A DNA stretch of 64,000 nt from DATNPH01 sp036703315 (GTDB lineage Bacteria > Cyanobacteriota > Cyanobacteriia > Cyanobacteriales > Coleofasciculaceae). The notes below the pieces were generated by a model that saw nothing but the letters and a program-made list of their open reading frames with translations, did no database searches and was not told the DNA's origin. The stretch's first letter is position 1; each line of letters begins with the position of its first letter. This document shows positions 9,383-17,970 of the stretch, one piece after another. The position numbers were made by a program, and so were the translations under genes. The stretch is from positions 1 to 64,000 of the forward strand of contig DATNPH010000191.1 in NCBI GenBank assembly GCA_036703315.1. The letters are read 5' to 3'.

Positions 9383-10984
9383 ATGCCTACTGGATTTTTT
9401 TTAGATTCAGTTAGTTCTTCGAGAAGTTATTTATTTAAATTCAGACTTTTAGTTATTGTTGTATTACTGTTAGGCATACTTTTTCGTTTCATCAATATCG
9501 ACCACAAGATTTACTGGCGTGATGAGGCACTTACTTCTTTACAAGTCGCTGGTTACACTCAAGCAGAATTTGTCCAGCAAGTGTTTAATGGTCAGATTCT
9601 TAGTCCTGAATATTTACAAAAGTATCAGCAGCTTAATTCTGAAAAGACCCTAGGAGATACTATTACAGCTTTAGCGACAGAAACCCCCGAACATCCTCCC
9701 TTTTATTACATAATGCTACGGTTTTGGATGCAACATGCTGGCACCTCCGTGGCGGTGATCAGAAGCTTGTCTGTTTTCATCAGCTTGCTGGTCTTTCCTT
9801 GTATTTATTGGCTATGTCTGGAACTATTTGAGTCGCCTCTAGTAGGAGGAGTAGCAGTTGCATTGATAGCTGTCTCACCCTTCCATGTAGTGTACGCACA
9901 GGAAGCACGAGAATATAGTTTATGGACAGTGACAACCTTGCTATCTGGCGCTGCACTGTTAAAGGCATTGCGTGTCAAAACTTGGGTTAGCTGGGGAATT
10001 TATTCAGTGACGGTAGCACTAGGACTCTATTCTCACGTATTTTTTGCATTTGTTCTCCTGGGACATAGCGTCTATGTTTTTGCCAGTTCAAGTTTTCGAT
10101 TGAGCAAAATACTGATTTCCTATATGTTGGTTTCCGTAGTGGGGTTTCTAACTTTTCTTCCCTGGATTTGGACTATTATTTCTCACTTACCTGAAGTCCA
10201 TCGCTCAATGTACTGGACGAAGGTACAAGCGAGTCTACCAGACTTGGTTAAAACTTGGTTTAGTAATCTTAGATTAATTTTCTTTGACCTGGAAATTCCC
10301 CGCTTTCGCATTCCATTTTTTAGCTTATTCTATTTCATAGTTTTATGTATTGCAGTTTTGAGCGGCTATTCTATTTATTTTTTATATTCTAAAACTGAAA
10401 AAAAAGTTTGGTTGTTTGTCTTAACGCTAATAGGAATTACACCTCTGCCTCTAATACTACCAGATTTGATTTCGGGAGGAATTCGGTCAACCACTCCTCG
10501 ATATTTTATTCCATTCTATCTAGGCATTCAGCTAAGTGTTGCCCACCTTTTTGCAACTCAGACTTCCTCTGGTAAAATTCCACAGCAAAGAACAATATGG
10601 CGCATAATTATGGCTATCGTCATATCAGGTGGAGTCATATCATGTGTAAGCAGTTCTCAAGCACAGGTTTGGTGGAACAAATCACCTATTAATAATAATA
10701 TTGAGTTAACTCATTTCATTAACCAAGCAAGCCGTCCACTTTTGATTAGCAATAATTATGCCAACAATCATAATGAAATATTATCGTTAACTTATCTACT
10801 CGATCCAAAAGTTAGAATTCAGTTAGTTAAGTTCCCTGATCTACCCAATATTCCTAATGGATTTAGTGATGTATTTTTTTACAATCCTTCTGGTTTAGCT
10901 CAGGAATGGCAAGAGAAATTACAAAGAAAATATAAAGTGGAGGCTGTTAAGCAGTTTCAGAATCTATGGCTTTTAGAAAAGTGA
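9383..10984 (+). CDS. GT39/PMT-like membrane glycosyltransferase
   Basis: A large GT-C protein of 533 residues with many transmembrane segments. The first extracytoplasmic loop has YWRDEALT (the Asp-Glu pair typical of the dolichyl-phosphate-mannose mannosyltransferase superfamily), followed further on by ETPEHPPFYYIMLRFW, which is diagnostic of the group. The frame is open from a TTG at 9347, but the ATG at 9383 has a clear GGAG eight bases upstream and is the better start. It completes a run of three GT-C enzymes after the UbiA-like protein and directly precedes the exporter gene. Confidence 0.85.
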   Translation: MPTGFFLDSVSSSRSYLFKFRLLVIVVLLLGILFRFINIDHKIYWRDEALTSLQVAGYTQAEFVQQVFNGQILSPEYLQKYQQLNSEKTLGDTITALATETPEHPPFYYIMLRFWMQHAGTSVAVIRSLSVFISLLVFPCIYWLCLELFESPLVGGVAVALIAVSPFHVVYAQEAREYSLWTVTTLLSGAALLKALRVKTWVSWGIYSVTVALGLYSHVFFAFVLLGHSVYVFASSSFRLSKILISYMLVSVVGFLTFLPWIWTIISHLPEVHRSMYWTKVQASLPDLVKTWFSNLRLIFFDLEIPRFRIPFFSLFYFIVLCIAVLSGYSIYFLYSKTEKKVWLFVLTLIGITPLPLILPDLISGGIRSTTPRYFIPFYLGIQLSVAHLFATQTSSGKIPQQRTIWRIIMAIVISGGVISCVSSSQAQVWWNKSPINNNIELTHFINQASRPLLISNNYANNHNEILSLTYLLDPKVRIQLVKFPDLPNIPNGFSDVFFYNPSGLAQEWQEKLQRKYKVEAVKQFQNLWLLEK

Positions 10985-11012
10985 GTATAGACAGATTTAC
11001 CTTGAAGCGATT

Positions 11013-12854
11013 ATGAAATTCAGATTTTACAAGCCAGCTTTAAATTTAATAAATGCTACAAAAATTTGGCAGGATAATTATTTAATATTACGTGAATTTC
11101 AACATTTCCGTAAAGTTGCCATATTGGCTATATTATTTTCATTTTTGGCAGCGACATTTGAGGGAGTAGGCATTGGTTTTTTGCTGTCATTCTTACAAAG
11201 CTTGACGAGTCCTAATGCTAAACCCATTCAAACAGGAATAGAATGGTTTGATGTTTGGATTTTGGGAGCCAATGCCTCTGCAACCAGCCGGCTCTATCGA
11301 ATCTCTTGTTTAATCTTACTAACCACTTGGATCCGTGCAGCTTTTAACTATTTAGCATCTGTTTACACTGAGATTTCTCAATTTAACTTGGTGGATCGTC
11401 TCCGAAAGCAAATTTTTGAACAGCTTCAATCTCTGAATTTAAGCTACTTTGCAAAAACACGTTCTGGCGAACTAATTAATACTATTACTACTGAGCTTGA
11501 GAGAATTAAGCAAATTGTCGGTGGAGTGAGTTTTTTGTTCACCAGAAGCTTAACTGCTACAGTTTACTTTATATCAATACTTTTGCTGTCATGGCAGCTC
11601 TCAATTATTTCAGTATTGTTATTTAGTCTTTTGGCAGTAGGTTTATCAACCCTAAACAAGGGAGTGAGAGAGGCAAGTTTTGCCGTCTCAAGGGCTAACG
11701 GTCAGTTTACCTCAACGGCAATAGAGTTTATCAACGGAATTCGCACAGTTCAAGCCTTTGCTACTCAGGATTTTGAGCGTAGGCGATTTTATAAGGATAG
11801 TTATAAGGTAGTAATTGCCTCTACTAAATCTGTCTTAGCTTGGGCAATGGTGAAACCTCTAGCTGAGGGGTTAGCTACAACAGTTTTGATTGGTATGATT
11901 GTTGTGGCGTTTACAGTTTTCGTCAGTAATGGAACGCTACAGGTTGCTTCATTGCTAACGTTTTTCTTTGTACTATTTCGTTTAGTGCCCATTCTACAGG
12001 ATGCCAATGGAGTTAGAGCACAACTTAATTCAATGCAAGGCTCGGCAGACAATATTAAAGAGCTCTTGAGAACTGATAACAAAACTTATTTTGAAAATGG
12101 TGAAATTGAGTTTTTAGGTTTAAAGAATTCGATTGATCTAGTGTCTGTAGATTTTGGATACGATCGCAGTAATCTAGTACTACATGATATTACGCTCAGT
12201 GTTGAACGAGGACAGGTGACAGCACTGGTTGGAGCCTCCGGAGCTGGCAAAACAACGCTGGTTGACCTAATTCCAAGATTCTATGATCCAACAGGAGGAA
12301 AGGTTCTTATTGATGGAGTTGATCTACGGCTGTTTGAGATCAATTCGTTGCGTCGAAAGCTAGCTGTAGTGAGTCAGGATACATTCATTTTCAATACTTC
12401 TGTACAGAACAATATTGGTTACGGTACAGAAGGGGCAAGTGAGGCGGAGATTCGGGAGGCAGCTCGACTAGCTAATGCACTGGAATTTATTTTAGAGATG
12501 CCGGAAGGTTTTGAGACACAACTGGGAGATCGGGGAGTTCGATTATCTGGAGGTCAACGTCAGCGTATTGCGATCGCGCGTGCCCTGCTACGTGACCCTG
12601 ATATATTGATTCTGGATGAAGCAACTAGTGCCTTAGATTCTGTATCCGAGCGGCTGATTCAAGAGTCATTAGAAAAGCTGGCTGTCGGTCGAACCGTAAT
12701 TGCTATTGCCCATCGGCTTTCTACAATAGCTCGTGCTGATAAGGTGGTAGTGCTGGAGCAGGGGCGGATTGTGGAGCTGGGCAAATACCAACAGTTACTA
12801 GAACAGCAGGGTAAGCTCTGGAAATATCATCAAATGCAATATGAATTAGGTTAG
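11013..12854 (+). CDS. hepA: HepA-type ABC exporter (fused membrane and ATPase domains)
   Basis: A 613-residue half-transporter that would export a polysaccharide repeat or lipid-linked sugar across the inner membrane. The N-terminal six-helix domain (about 35-330) is followed by an ATPase domain with Walker A GASGAGKT (407-414), Q-loop SQDTF (454-458), signature LSGGQRQR (511-518), Walker B ILILDE (531-536) and H-loop His567. The N-terminal stretch (NYLILREFQHFRK ... AATFEGVGIGFLLSFLQ) matches my memory of HepA, the exporter required for the heterocyst envelope polysaccharide in Anabaena. Non-heterocystous cyanobacteria carry relatives, so the symbol describes the family, not a proven role. 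Confidence 0.85.
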   Translation: MKFRFYKPALNLINATKIWQDNYLILREFQHFRKVAILAILFSFLAATFEGVGIGFLLSFLQSLTSPNAKPIQTGIEWFDVWILGANASATSRLYRISCLILLTTWIRAAFNYLASVYTEISQFNLVDRLRKQIFEQLQSLNLSYFAKTRSGELINTITTELERIKQIVGGVSFLFTRSLTATVYFISILLLSWQLSIISVLLFSLLAVGLSTLNKGVREASFAVSRANGQFTSTAIEFINGIRTVQAFATQDFERRRFYKDSYKVVIASTKSVLAWAMVKPLAEGLATTVLIGMIVVAFTVFVSNGTLQVASLLTFFFVLFRLVPILQDANGVRAQLNSMQGSADNIKELLRTDNKTYFENGEIEFLGLKNSIDLVSVDFGYDRSNLVLHDITLSVERGQVTALVGASGAGKTTLVDLIPRFYDPTGGKVLIDGVDLRLFEINSLRRKLAVVSQDTFIFNTSVQNNIGYGTEGASEAEIREAARLANALEFILEMPEGFETQLGDRGVRLSGGQRQRIAIARALLRDPDILILDEATSALDSVSERLIQESLEKLAVGRTVIAIAHRLSTIARADKVVVLEQGRIVELGKYQQLLEQQGKLWKYHQMQYELG

Positions 12855-12904
12855 GAAAAGTAGTACTTTTCTCAAGATAAATTAAGGTAAGTCGGAGTAA
12901 TCTA

Positions 12905-14020
12905 ATGTCTGACGACAAGACGATTCATTACTGTTTTAACGTCTCAGGTGCGGGCGGAGGCCTCCGAACTTATTTTGAGGCTTTGCTCCATTGTCGCCCT
13001 GCCAATGTTAGTGAGCGTGTACTTACCTCACTCCAAAATGTCGATCAAAGCCAGTTCAAGCTACTCCATATTCAGGATCGAGATCTGCTAGCGAACCTTC
13101 AAGGAGAATGTTCCTCTGTTTATACGGTTCATGGTCACTCCCCCTACTGTCCTAGTGGAACGAAGCACTTACGTTTACAGCAAACTTGTTGCGATCGGCC
13201 TCGCTCGATTGTGGGATGTACTTGGGGTCATCTAGTAGATGGCTGTGGCAGTCGCAGACCTCAGAAGATTATCCATAATCTGCAAAAGTCTTATCAGGAA
13301 CTAGAGGTACTGAAAAAACATAGAACTACCGTCATTGCCAACAGTGATTATGTTCGTGGGCAACTTATTAGGCATGGTTTACCTCCTGAGCAAGTCATAA
13401 CCTTGCGCTGTGGTATTCTAATGCCCGAAAATGCCACTGAATTACTAGCGTTTGAAACGCATCAAAATCATAGACTCCTATTCGTTGGGCGTATTGTTCC
13501 GGAGAAGGGATTTGATTGGCTCCTCAAAGCCTTAGCACAAGCTGATTCACGAATTCATCTTGACATTGCGGGTGACGGTTGGGATCAACCTCGGATGGAA
13601 CAGCTGGCGAACAAACTTGGAGTAGCTAAGCGTCTTACCTGGCATGGCTGGCGTAATCCCAAGCAATTAGATGTACTTTACCAGCAATGCTTTGCCGTAA
13701 TCTTTCCGAGCGTCTGGCCTGAACCAGCTGGACTTATTACTCTAGAAGCTTATGCTCATTATCGCCCTGTAATTGCCAGTTCAGTCGGAGGGATTCCAGA
13801 GCATGTACGCGATCGCCAAACAGGTATTCTCGTCCCAGCCAATGACATTAAACAGTTAGCGGCTGCCATCACTGAACTAGCTACAGACTATCAAACAAGC
13901 CGACGTATGGGTGAACAGGGTCATGCTTGGTTGCTGAAAGAATTCACGATGGATACTCACATTAAGCGTCTACAAAACATCTACGAAAAAGCTATTGTTG
14001 ACTTTCATGCTCATAGGTGA
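12905..14020 (+). CDS. GT4 glycosyltransferase with cysteine-rich N-terminal segment
   Basis: A 371-residue GT-B enzyme. The N-terminus has the glycine loop GAGGGLRTYFE; the C-terminal half has LLFVGRIVPEKGFDWLLKAL and the E-x7-E motif in WPEPAGLITLE. Between about residues 83 and 118 there is an unusual Cys cluster (YCPSGTKHLRLQQTCCDRP, then GCTWGHLVDGCGSRRP), which could bind a metal; some GT4 proteins have a comparable cluster. It starts 50 bp after the exporter and overlaps the reading frame that follows by 4 bp at most. Confidence 0.85.
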   Translation: MSDDKTIHYCFNVSGAGGGLRTYFEALLHCRPANVSERVLTSLQNVDQSQFKLLHIQDRDLLANLQGECSSVYTVHGHSPYCPSGTKHLRLQQTCCDRPRSIVGCTWGHLVDGCGSRRPQKIIHNLQKSYQELEVLKKHRTTVIANSDYVRGQLIRHGLPPEQVITLRCGILMPENATELLAFETHQNHRLLFVGRIVPEKGFDWLLKALAQADSRIHLDIAGDGWDQPRMEQLANKLGVAKRLTWHGWRNPKQLDVLYQQCFAVIFPSVWPEPAGLITLEAYAHYRPVIASSVGGIPEHVRDRQTGILVPANDIKQLAAAITELATDYQTSRRMGEQGHAWLLKEFTMDTHIKRLQNIYEKAIVDFHAHR

Positions 14021-14046
14021 GATGTGTGTGCACAGGGATGCTCAAA

Positions 14047-15237
14047 ATGGATAACTATCCTTATGTTCTTTCTCTTATAGAAGGACACATGGGTCATCGC
14101 ACCTATGGGAATTTAATGAGAGACTATTTCTCCCAACATGCCTCCTGTAAGGTGGATTTTTATTGGTATAACGAAGAGCGCGAGCTGACGACAAGAATTT
14201 TAAATAGGTTGCTTAGTTTTTATTTTCCTAATCAATGGGTTGAGAACCAAAACTTAGATTTTCACCGATTTCGTATTGAATCTGGATTTGGATACATGGC
14301 GAGACGGCTAGCCACTCGTAAGCTACGTCACGTCCAATATTCAGTGCTCCATTTTCACAGTCAGGTGCTCGCTCTTTTATCAGTAGAGTTGATAAAAAGG
14401 TTACCTACTGTAGTCAGTATTGACCAAACTGCTGTTCAAGCATCTCAAGAGAAAACACATCCGAACTATAGATGGACTTTTGCTCCTAATATACTTCTAG
14501 AGAAACGAGTTTTTGAAGCAGCTGCCCAAGTTGTAGCCTTTTCTGAATGGGCGCGTAGTTCGGTTATTGAAGATTATAAAATCGATGAAAAAAAGGTAAA
14601 TGTTATTTATTCTGGCGTTGATACTAATGCGATTCCCTACGGGAAATCTGAGCTTCACGCACTGCGCGATCGCTCAGAAAAAAACATACAGCAGCGTTAC
14701 AACATTCTTTTTGTGGGAGGTGACTTTAAACGAAAAGGAGGGGAAGATGTACTAGACGTTTTCCTGACAACGTTGTCAGAGTCGGCTGAACTTCACTTGG
14801 TAACGCAGACGCCAATTGAGTGTCAGCACCCGAATGTTCACATTTACAATACTATAAAACCTTACACTCCAGAATGGTTAAAACTTTACCATCAAGCGGA
14901 TGTTTTTGTGATGCCAACTTATGGCGATGCATTTGCTACAGTTTTCATGGAAGCTATGGCGGCAGGATTGCCAGTTATTGCCACTCGTCTCAGCCAAATT
15001 ATTGAGGTTGTTAGTCATAGAGAGACTGGTTTTTTAATTCAACCTGGCGATCGTCATGACTTAGCTTGTAGACTTCGAGACCTAATAGAGAATCCAAATT
15101 TAGGTCGTGAGATGGGCGCAAAAGGGCGGCTAGTCGCTGAACAGAAGTTTAACACTCAGAAGAACTTCCAAACTTTAGAGACAATATTCAGAGAAATTTC
15201 AGTAGACCTCTTGCATAAATCCTGGAATGCCCCCTAA
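14047..15237 (+). CDS. GT4 glycosyltransferase whose C-terminus is supplied by a MITE
   Basis: A 396-residue GT-B glycosyltransferase: EGHMGHRTYG near the start, NILFVGGDFKRKGGEDVLD in the donor domain, and E-x7-E region MPTYGDAFATVFMEAMAAG. A GTG at 14017 overlapping the previous stop and an ATG at 14038 are also possible starts; the ATG at 14047 has AGGG nine bases upstream. The last eleven codons (VDLLHKSWNAP and stop) lie inside the terminal inverted repeat of the mobile element at 15203-15401, so the native C-terminus has been replaced by element sequence. The catalytic part is complete. Confidence 0.85.
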   Translation: MDNYPYVLSLIEGHMGHRTYGNLMRDYFSQHASCKVDFYWYNEERELTTRILNRLLSFYFPNQWVENQNLDFHRFRIESGFGYMARRLATRKLRHVQYSVLHFHSQVLALLSVELIKRLPTVVSIDQTAVQASQEKTHPNYRWTFAPNILLEKRVFEAAAQVVAFSEWARSSVIEDYKIDEKKVNVIYSGVDTNAIPYGKSELHALRDRSEKNIQQRYNILFVGGDFKRKGGEDVLDVFLTTLSESAELHLVTQTPIECQHPNVHIYNTIKPYTPEWLKLYHQADVFVMPTYGDAFATVFMEAMAAGLPVIATRLSQIIEVVSHRETGFLIQPGDRHDLACRLRDLIENPNLGREMGAKGRLVAEQKFNTQKNFQTLETIFREISVDLLHKSWNAP

Positions 15238-15401
15238 ATCCACGCCTGGTGCTCTACTTGGGGTTTCCCCAAGTAGAGCACTGGCTCCCCAATTCTGGGG
15301 GACTTTGGAATGTATTCTCCCCCCAAAATTGGCTGGAGCGACCGGAGCCGAAGGTGAGGATGAGGAGCTGGGGGCGAAAATCGACTTTTCCAAGAGGTCT
15401 A
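15203..15401. mobile_element. ~200-bp MITE with TA target duplication
   Basis: The ends TAGACCTCTTG (15203-15213) and CAAGAGGTCTA (15391-15401) are perfect inverted repeats. If the outer TA on each side is the target duplication, the element fits a non-autonomous derivative of the IS630/Tc1-mariner group. No transposase is encoded. The left end lies within the 3' end of the GT4 gene and gives it a stop codon at 15235. An internal 15-bp perfect hairpin sits at 15249-15281. A similar end (ACTTCTTGCATAAATC) is seen alone near 28265. Confidence 0.78.
15249..15281. terminator. Perfect 15-bp hairpin inside the MITE
   Basis: GTGCTCTACTTGGGG (15249-15263) pairs with CCCCAAGTAGAGCAC (15267-15281) around a three-base TTT loop. 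It starts 12 bases after the GT4 stop codon. There is no T-tract behind it, so it may stabilise the 3' end of the mRNA or act as part of the element, rather than be a classical terminator. Confidence 0.6.
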
Positions 15402-15552
15402 GTGTCTAAATAAGCTCGCTCAAGTCCGACTGATCATTGCGATAACTCGGATGCGTTAAAAAACATCACCCTGAGTTTTAATAGCCCAGTTATTTATGCA
15501 GAAAGCAGCACATTTGAAGCCTGAGATTTAACTAAAACAGGGATATTTAGAT

Positions 15553-16695
15553 ATGAAGATTATTCTTATCTCAGGTCACAGGAAAAATTGGCTAGCTGGT
15601 GCTTCCAGTGTATATCTTCACCTTCATCAAGAACTTCAACAATTATCCGGTCAAAGTGATTTGTTTAATGCAGAAGATTATATAAGCGATAAATTGCCAG
15701 GAACTATACAGAAATTAGCTCAAGCGTTCTATGTAGAAAATAAAATTCTGTTAAAAGCTAAAGAAGCCGATATTGTTGAGGTCGCTGGTAATATTGGTTG
15801 GCGGCTATTTAGAGCCTTGCGTTCAGGAAACTTGCAACAACGACCATTGCTAGTTGTAAGGCTTCACGGGTTGGAATTCAAAGATGAGCAAGCACGAATT
15901 ACAGAAGAAATTGCACGGTTGATGAAATTACCGACCAAGTATAAGTTATTAACTCGCCATTGGATAAACTGGCAGGAATTTAAGACTCTAGAGCTTGCCG
16001 ATCTTGTTATTTGTCATACTTCTCGTGAAGCCGATGCCATAGTTACGGCTGGATTGAAACCTGAAAGCCAAGTAAAGATTTATCCGCTTGGCGTAGATTC
16101 AGATTTTATCACCAGTCGAGAGTATCGGGCTTCAGCTGATAAGTTATTGTGGTGGGGGTCTTGGGTCGAGCGTAAAGGCATATCTACTTTACCTAGAGCC
16201 TTTGAATTAGCTGTCCGAGAACTTCCCAACCTAACTTTAACAATTGGTGGTTCAGGCACATCGCCTCAGGAAATTCTTAGCTATTTCGCTGCCGAATTGA
16301 GAGCGCGTATCACCGTCTTACCGTTTGTCTCAAAAGATGAACATAAAGCTATTTTGATGGAACATGATCTATTTATCTTTCCTTCCTTATCTGAAGGTTT
16401 TGGTCTAGCGCTACTAGAGGCGATGGCGACAGGTATGCCTTGTATCACGACGTTAACGGGGATGTACGATTGGCTAGAACACGGTAACAATTGCTACATT
16501 GTTCCAATGAATGCGCCAACAGCGGTTGCCTGTGCAATCAAGCGGCTCAACGACGATGTTAGACTGAGATGCTCGATCGGTAATAAAGCAAGAGAAACAG
16601 CACAGACGCTATCTTGGCAGCAGTTTGGAAAACGAACCCTTGAGGTTTATACAGAGCATTTAGCTAAGCTTAGAGGACTGGGAATTGGTAATTAG
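15553..16695 (+). CDS. GT4 glycosyltransferase
   Basis: A 380-residue GT-B enzyme with the start MKIILISGHRKNWLAGASSV (glycine-poor acceptor loop), the donor-site stretch LWWGSWVERKGISTLPRAFE and the E-x7-E motif in PSLSEGFGLALLEAMATG. It is separated from the previous glycosyltransferase by the MITE. The last residues and the stop codon fall in a heptad repeat (ATTAGTA at 16691-16697), so the extreme C-terminus (GLGIGN) may be repeat-derived. Substrate unknown. Confidence 0.86.
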   Translation: MKIILISGHRKNWLAGASSVYLHLHQELQQLSGQSDLFNAEDYISDKLPGTIQKLAQAFYVENKILLKAKEADIVEVAGNIGWRLFRALRSGNLQQRPLLVVRLHGLEFKDEQARITEEIARLMKLPTKYKLLTRHWINWQEFKTLELADLVICHTSREADAIVTAGLKPESQVKIYPLGVDSDFITSREYRASADKLLWWGSWVERKGISTLPRAFELAVRELPNLTLTIGGSGTSPQEILSYFAAELRARITVLPFVSKDEHKAILMEHDLFIFPSLSEGFGLALLEAMATGMPCITTLTGMYDWLEHGNNCYIVPMNAPTAVACAIKRLNDDVRLRCSIGNKARETAQTLSWQQFGKRTLEVYTEHLAKLRGLGIGN

Positions 16696-16760
16696 TAACT
16701 AGTAACTGGAATTAGTAATTAATTATACATAAACCACGTAGAATGGTCTTCCCATTCCCC
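16691..16760. repeat. Short heptad repeat (STRR-like) after the GT4 gene
   Basis: ATTAGTA (16691-16697), ACTAGTA (16698-16704) and ATTAGTA near 16711 form degenerate heptads typical of cyanobacterial spacers. They are followed by CCATTCCCCATTCCC around 16752. The first unit contains the stop codon of the preceding gene. The rest of the spacer up to 16892 shows no gene. Confidence 0.6.
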
Positions 16761-16892
16761 ATTCCCTATTTCCTACTCGCAAGTAGTGTGACACTTGACT
16801 AGTACGGAATGTGGGGAAAAAGGCAATTGGCAATTAGCCGTGAATAATGTGTAGCACTATTAAAGGAAAATGGTATTGCGCTCTCTATCACT

Positions 16893-16994
16893 TAGGACTT
16901 ACCTACCGTTACGTACTTTCAAGTATTTCACCCTTGTCCAGTATTTCTTAGCCCCCCTTTTTAAGCTTGTTGGGGGATCAATGCGTAAGTCCTA
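16893..16994. mobile_element. 102-bp MITE with 5-bp target duplication
   Basis: TAGGACTTAC (16893-16902) and GTAAGTCCTA (16985-16994) are perfect 10-bp inverted ends, flanked by direct repeats TCACT at 16888-16892 and 16995-16999. The element has no coding capacity for a transposase. It inserted 32 bp before the start of the GT2 gene, so it now lies in that gene's upstream region and may carry or break its promoter. An apparent frame at 16870-17136 is produced by the insertion and is not a gene. Confidence 0.85.
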
Positions 16995-17026
16995 TCACTG
17001 TCCAATGATTACCAGGAAAATGGCAG

Positions 17027-17914
17027 ATGCGATTGTCAGTGTGTATCACAACAAGGAATCGGACGCAACAACTCGATGCTTGTCTTCGCGCACTTTGGGC
17101 TTCCCATGTCAAACCCTATTGGGTTATTGTTTCTGATGATTCACCTGAGTACGAGACACAACAGAAAAATCATCAGGTTGTTAAACAATATCCTGGCATC
17201 GCTTATATTATCGGTCCCCGTTTAGGGGTTTGCGCTAACCGCAATCATGCCGTCAACGCTATTTCTACCTGTGAAACCGACCTAGTTGCTTTCATTGATG
17301 ACGATGTTTATGTCGAGCCAGATTTTATTGCTCGTGCTGTAGACAGATACACCCAAATGTCTTCTGAGCAAAGCCATTGTACTATCCTCTCAGGAGTGAG
17401 TCGAAATGAGGATGGTTATGAAAGCGTTCCAGCAAAGCTCTCGTTCCGGGGATACTTTTGTCCTGCTGATGTTCCTCAGGCTGTAGCTATCCATGCTGCC
17501 GTATTTCCTCGGTCATTTTTTGAGAAAGAACAATGGGATGAGAATATCTTCTTTGGATATGAGGATGCAGAGATTTGCCTGAGAGCTCTGAAGCATGGCT
17601 ACCAAATTTTACATTGCCCTGAGCTGAAGGTACTTAATGTCGGTGTTCACAGCAGCACGCTTGCTGTGGCCGGTATAGGTAACTTGACTAATTATGAGAT
17701 TCAGATAGAATCAGCTCGGCTCTATGTCGGAATCAAACGCTACAAATATTTGTTTCCCGACCCGTTCAAGCTGGTTGTTTTTATCAGTGTCTACTTCATT
17801 CATATGACAGTTTTTCTATTAAAACGAGGTTCACTTAACGCATTGCCTGAAATTATTCGTCGTTCCCATATTCAACGCTTATGGCAGCGGTCTCGGCTTT
17901 GGGAATCTGCTTAA
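17027..17914 (+). CDS. GT2 family glycosyltransferase
   Basis: A 295-residue inverting GT-A glycosyltransferase. MRLSVCITTRNRTQQLDACL is the typical N-terminus, SDDSPEY the first nucleotide-binding acidic pair, AFIDDDVYVEPDF the DxD metal site (around residue 90), and FFGYEDAEICLRALKHG the catalytic-base region. A hydrophobic stretch near the C-terminus (PFKLVVFISVYFIHMTVFLL) suggests membrane association. The ATG at 17027 agrees with the family start. Its upstream region is occupied by a MITE. Confidence 0.87.
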   Translation: MRLSVCITTRNRTQQLDACLRALWASHVKPYWVIVSDDSPEYETQQKNHQVVKQYPGIAYIIGPRLGVCANRNHAVNAISTCETDLVAFIDDDVYVEPDFIARAVDRYTQMSSEQSHCTILSGVSRNEDGYESVPAKLSFRGYFCPADVPQAVAIHAAVFPRSFFEKEQWDENIFFGYEDAEICLRALKHGYQILHCPELKVLNVGVHSSTLAVAGIGNLTNYEIQIESARLYVGIKRYKYLFPDPFKLVVFISVYFIHMTVFLLKRGSLNALPEIIRRSHIQRLWQRSRLWESA

Positions 17915-17970
17915 GGCTCTTTTGTACGAATCCCCTGAGCTTCTGGATTAATTGCACAGGATGGTTACAG

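Noticed and set aside
4454..12854. Proof that the organism forms heterocysts
   Set aside because: HepA- and HepC-like proteins also occur in non-heterocystous cyanobacteria, and no differentiation genes are in the window.
16870..17136. 88-residue open frame upstream of the GT2 gene
   Set aside because: It runs through the MITE at 16893-16994 and overlaps the real GT2 frame; the composition is not protein-like.
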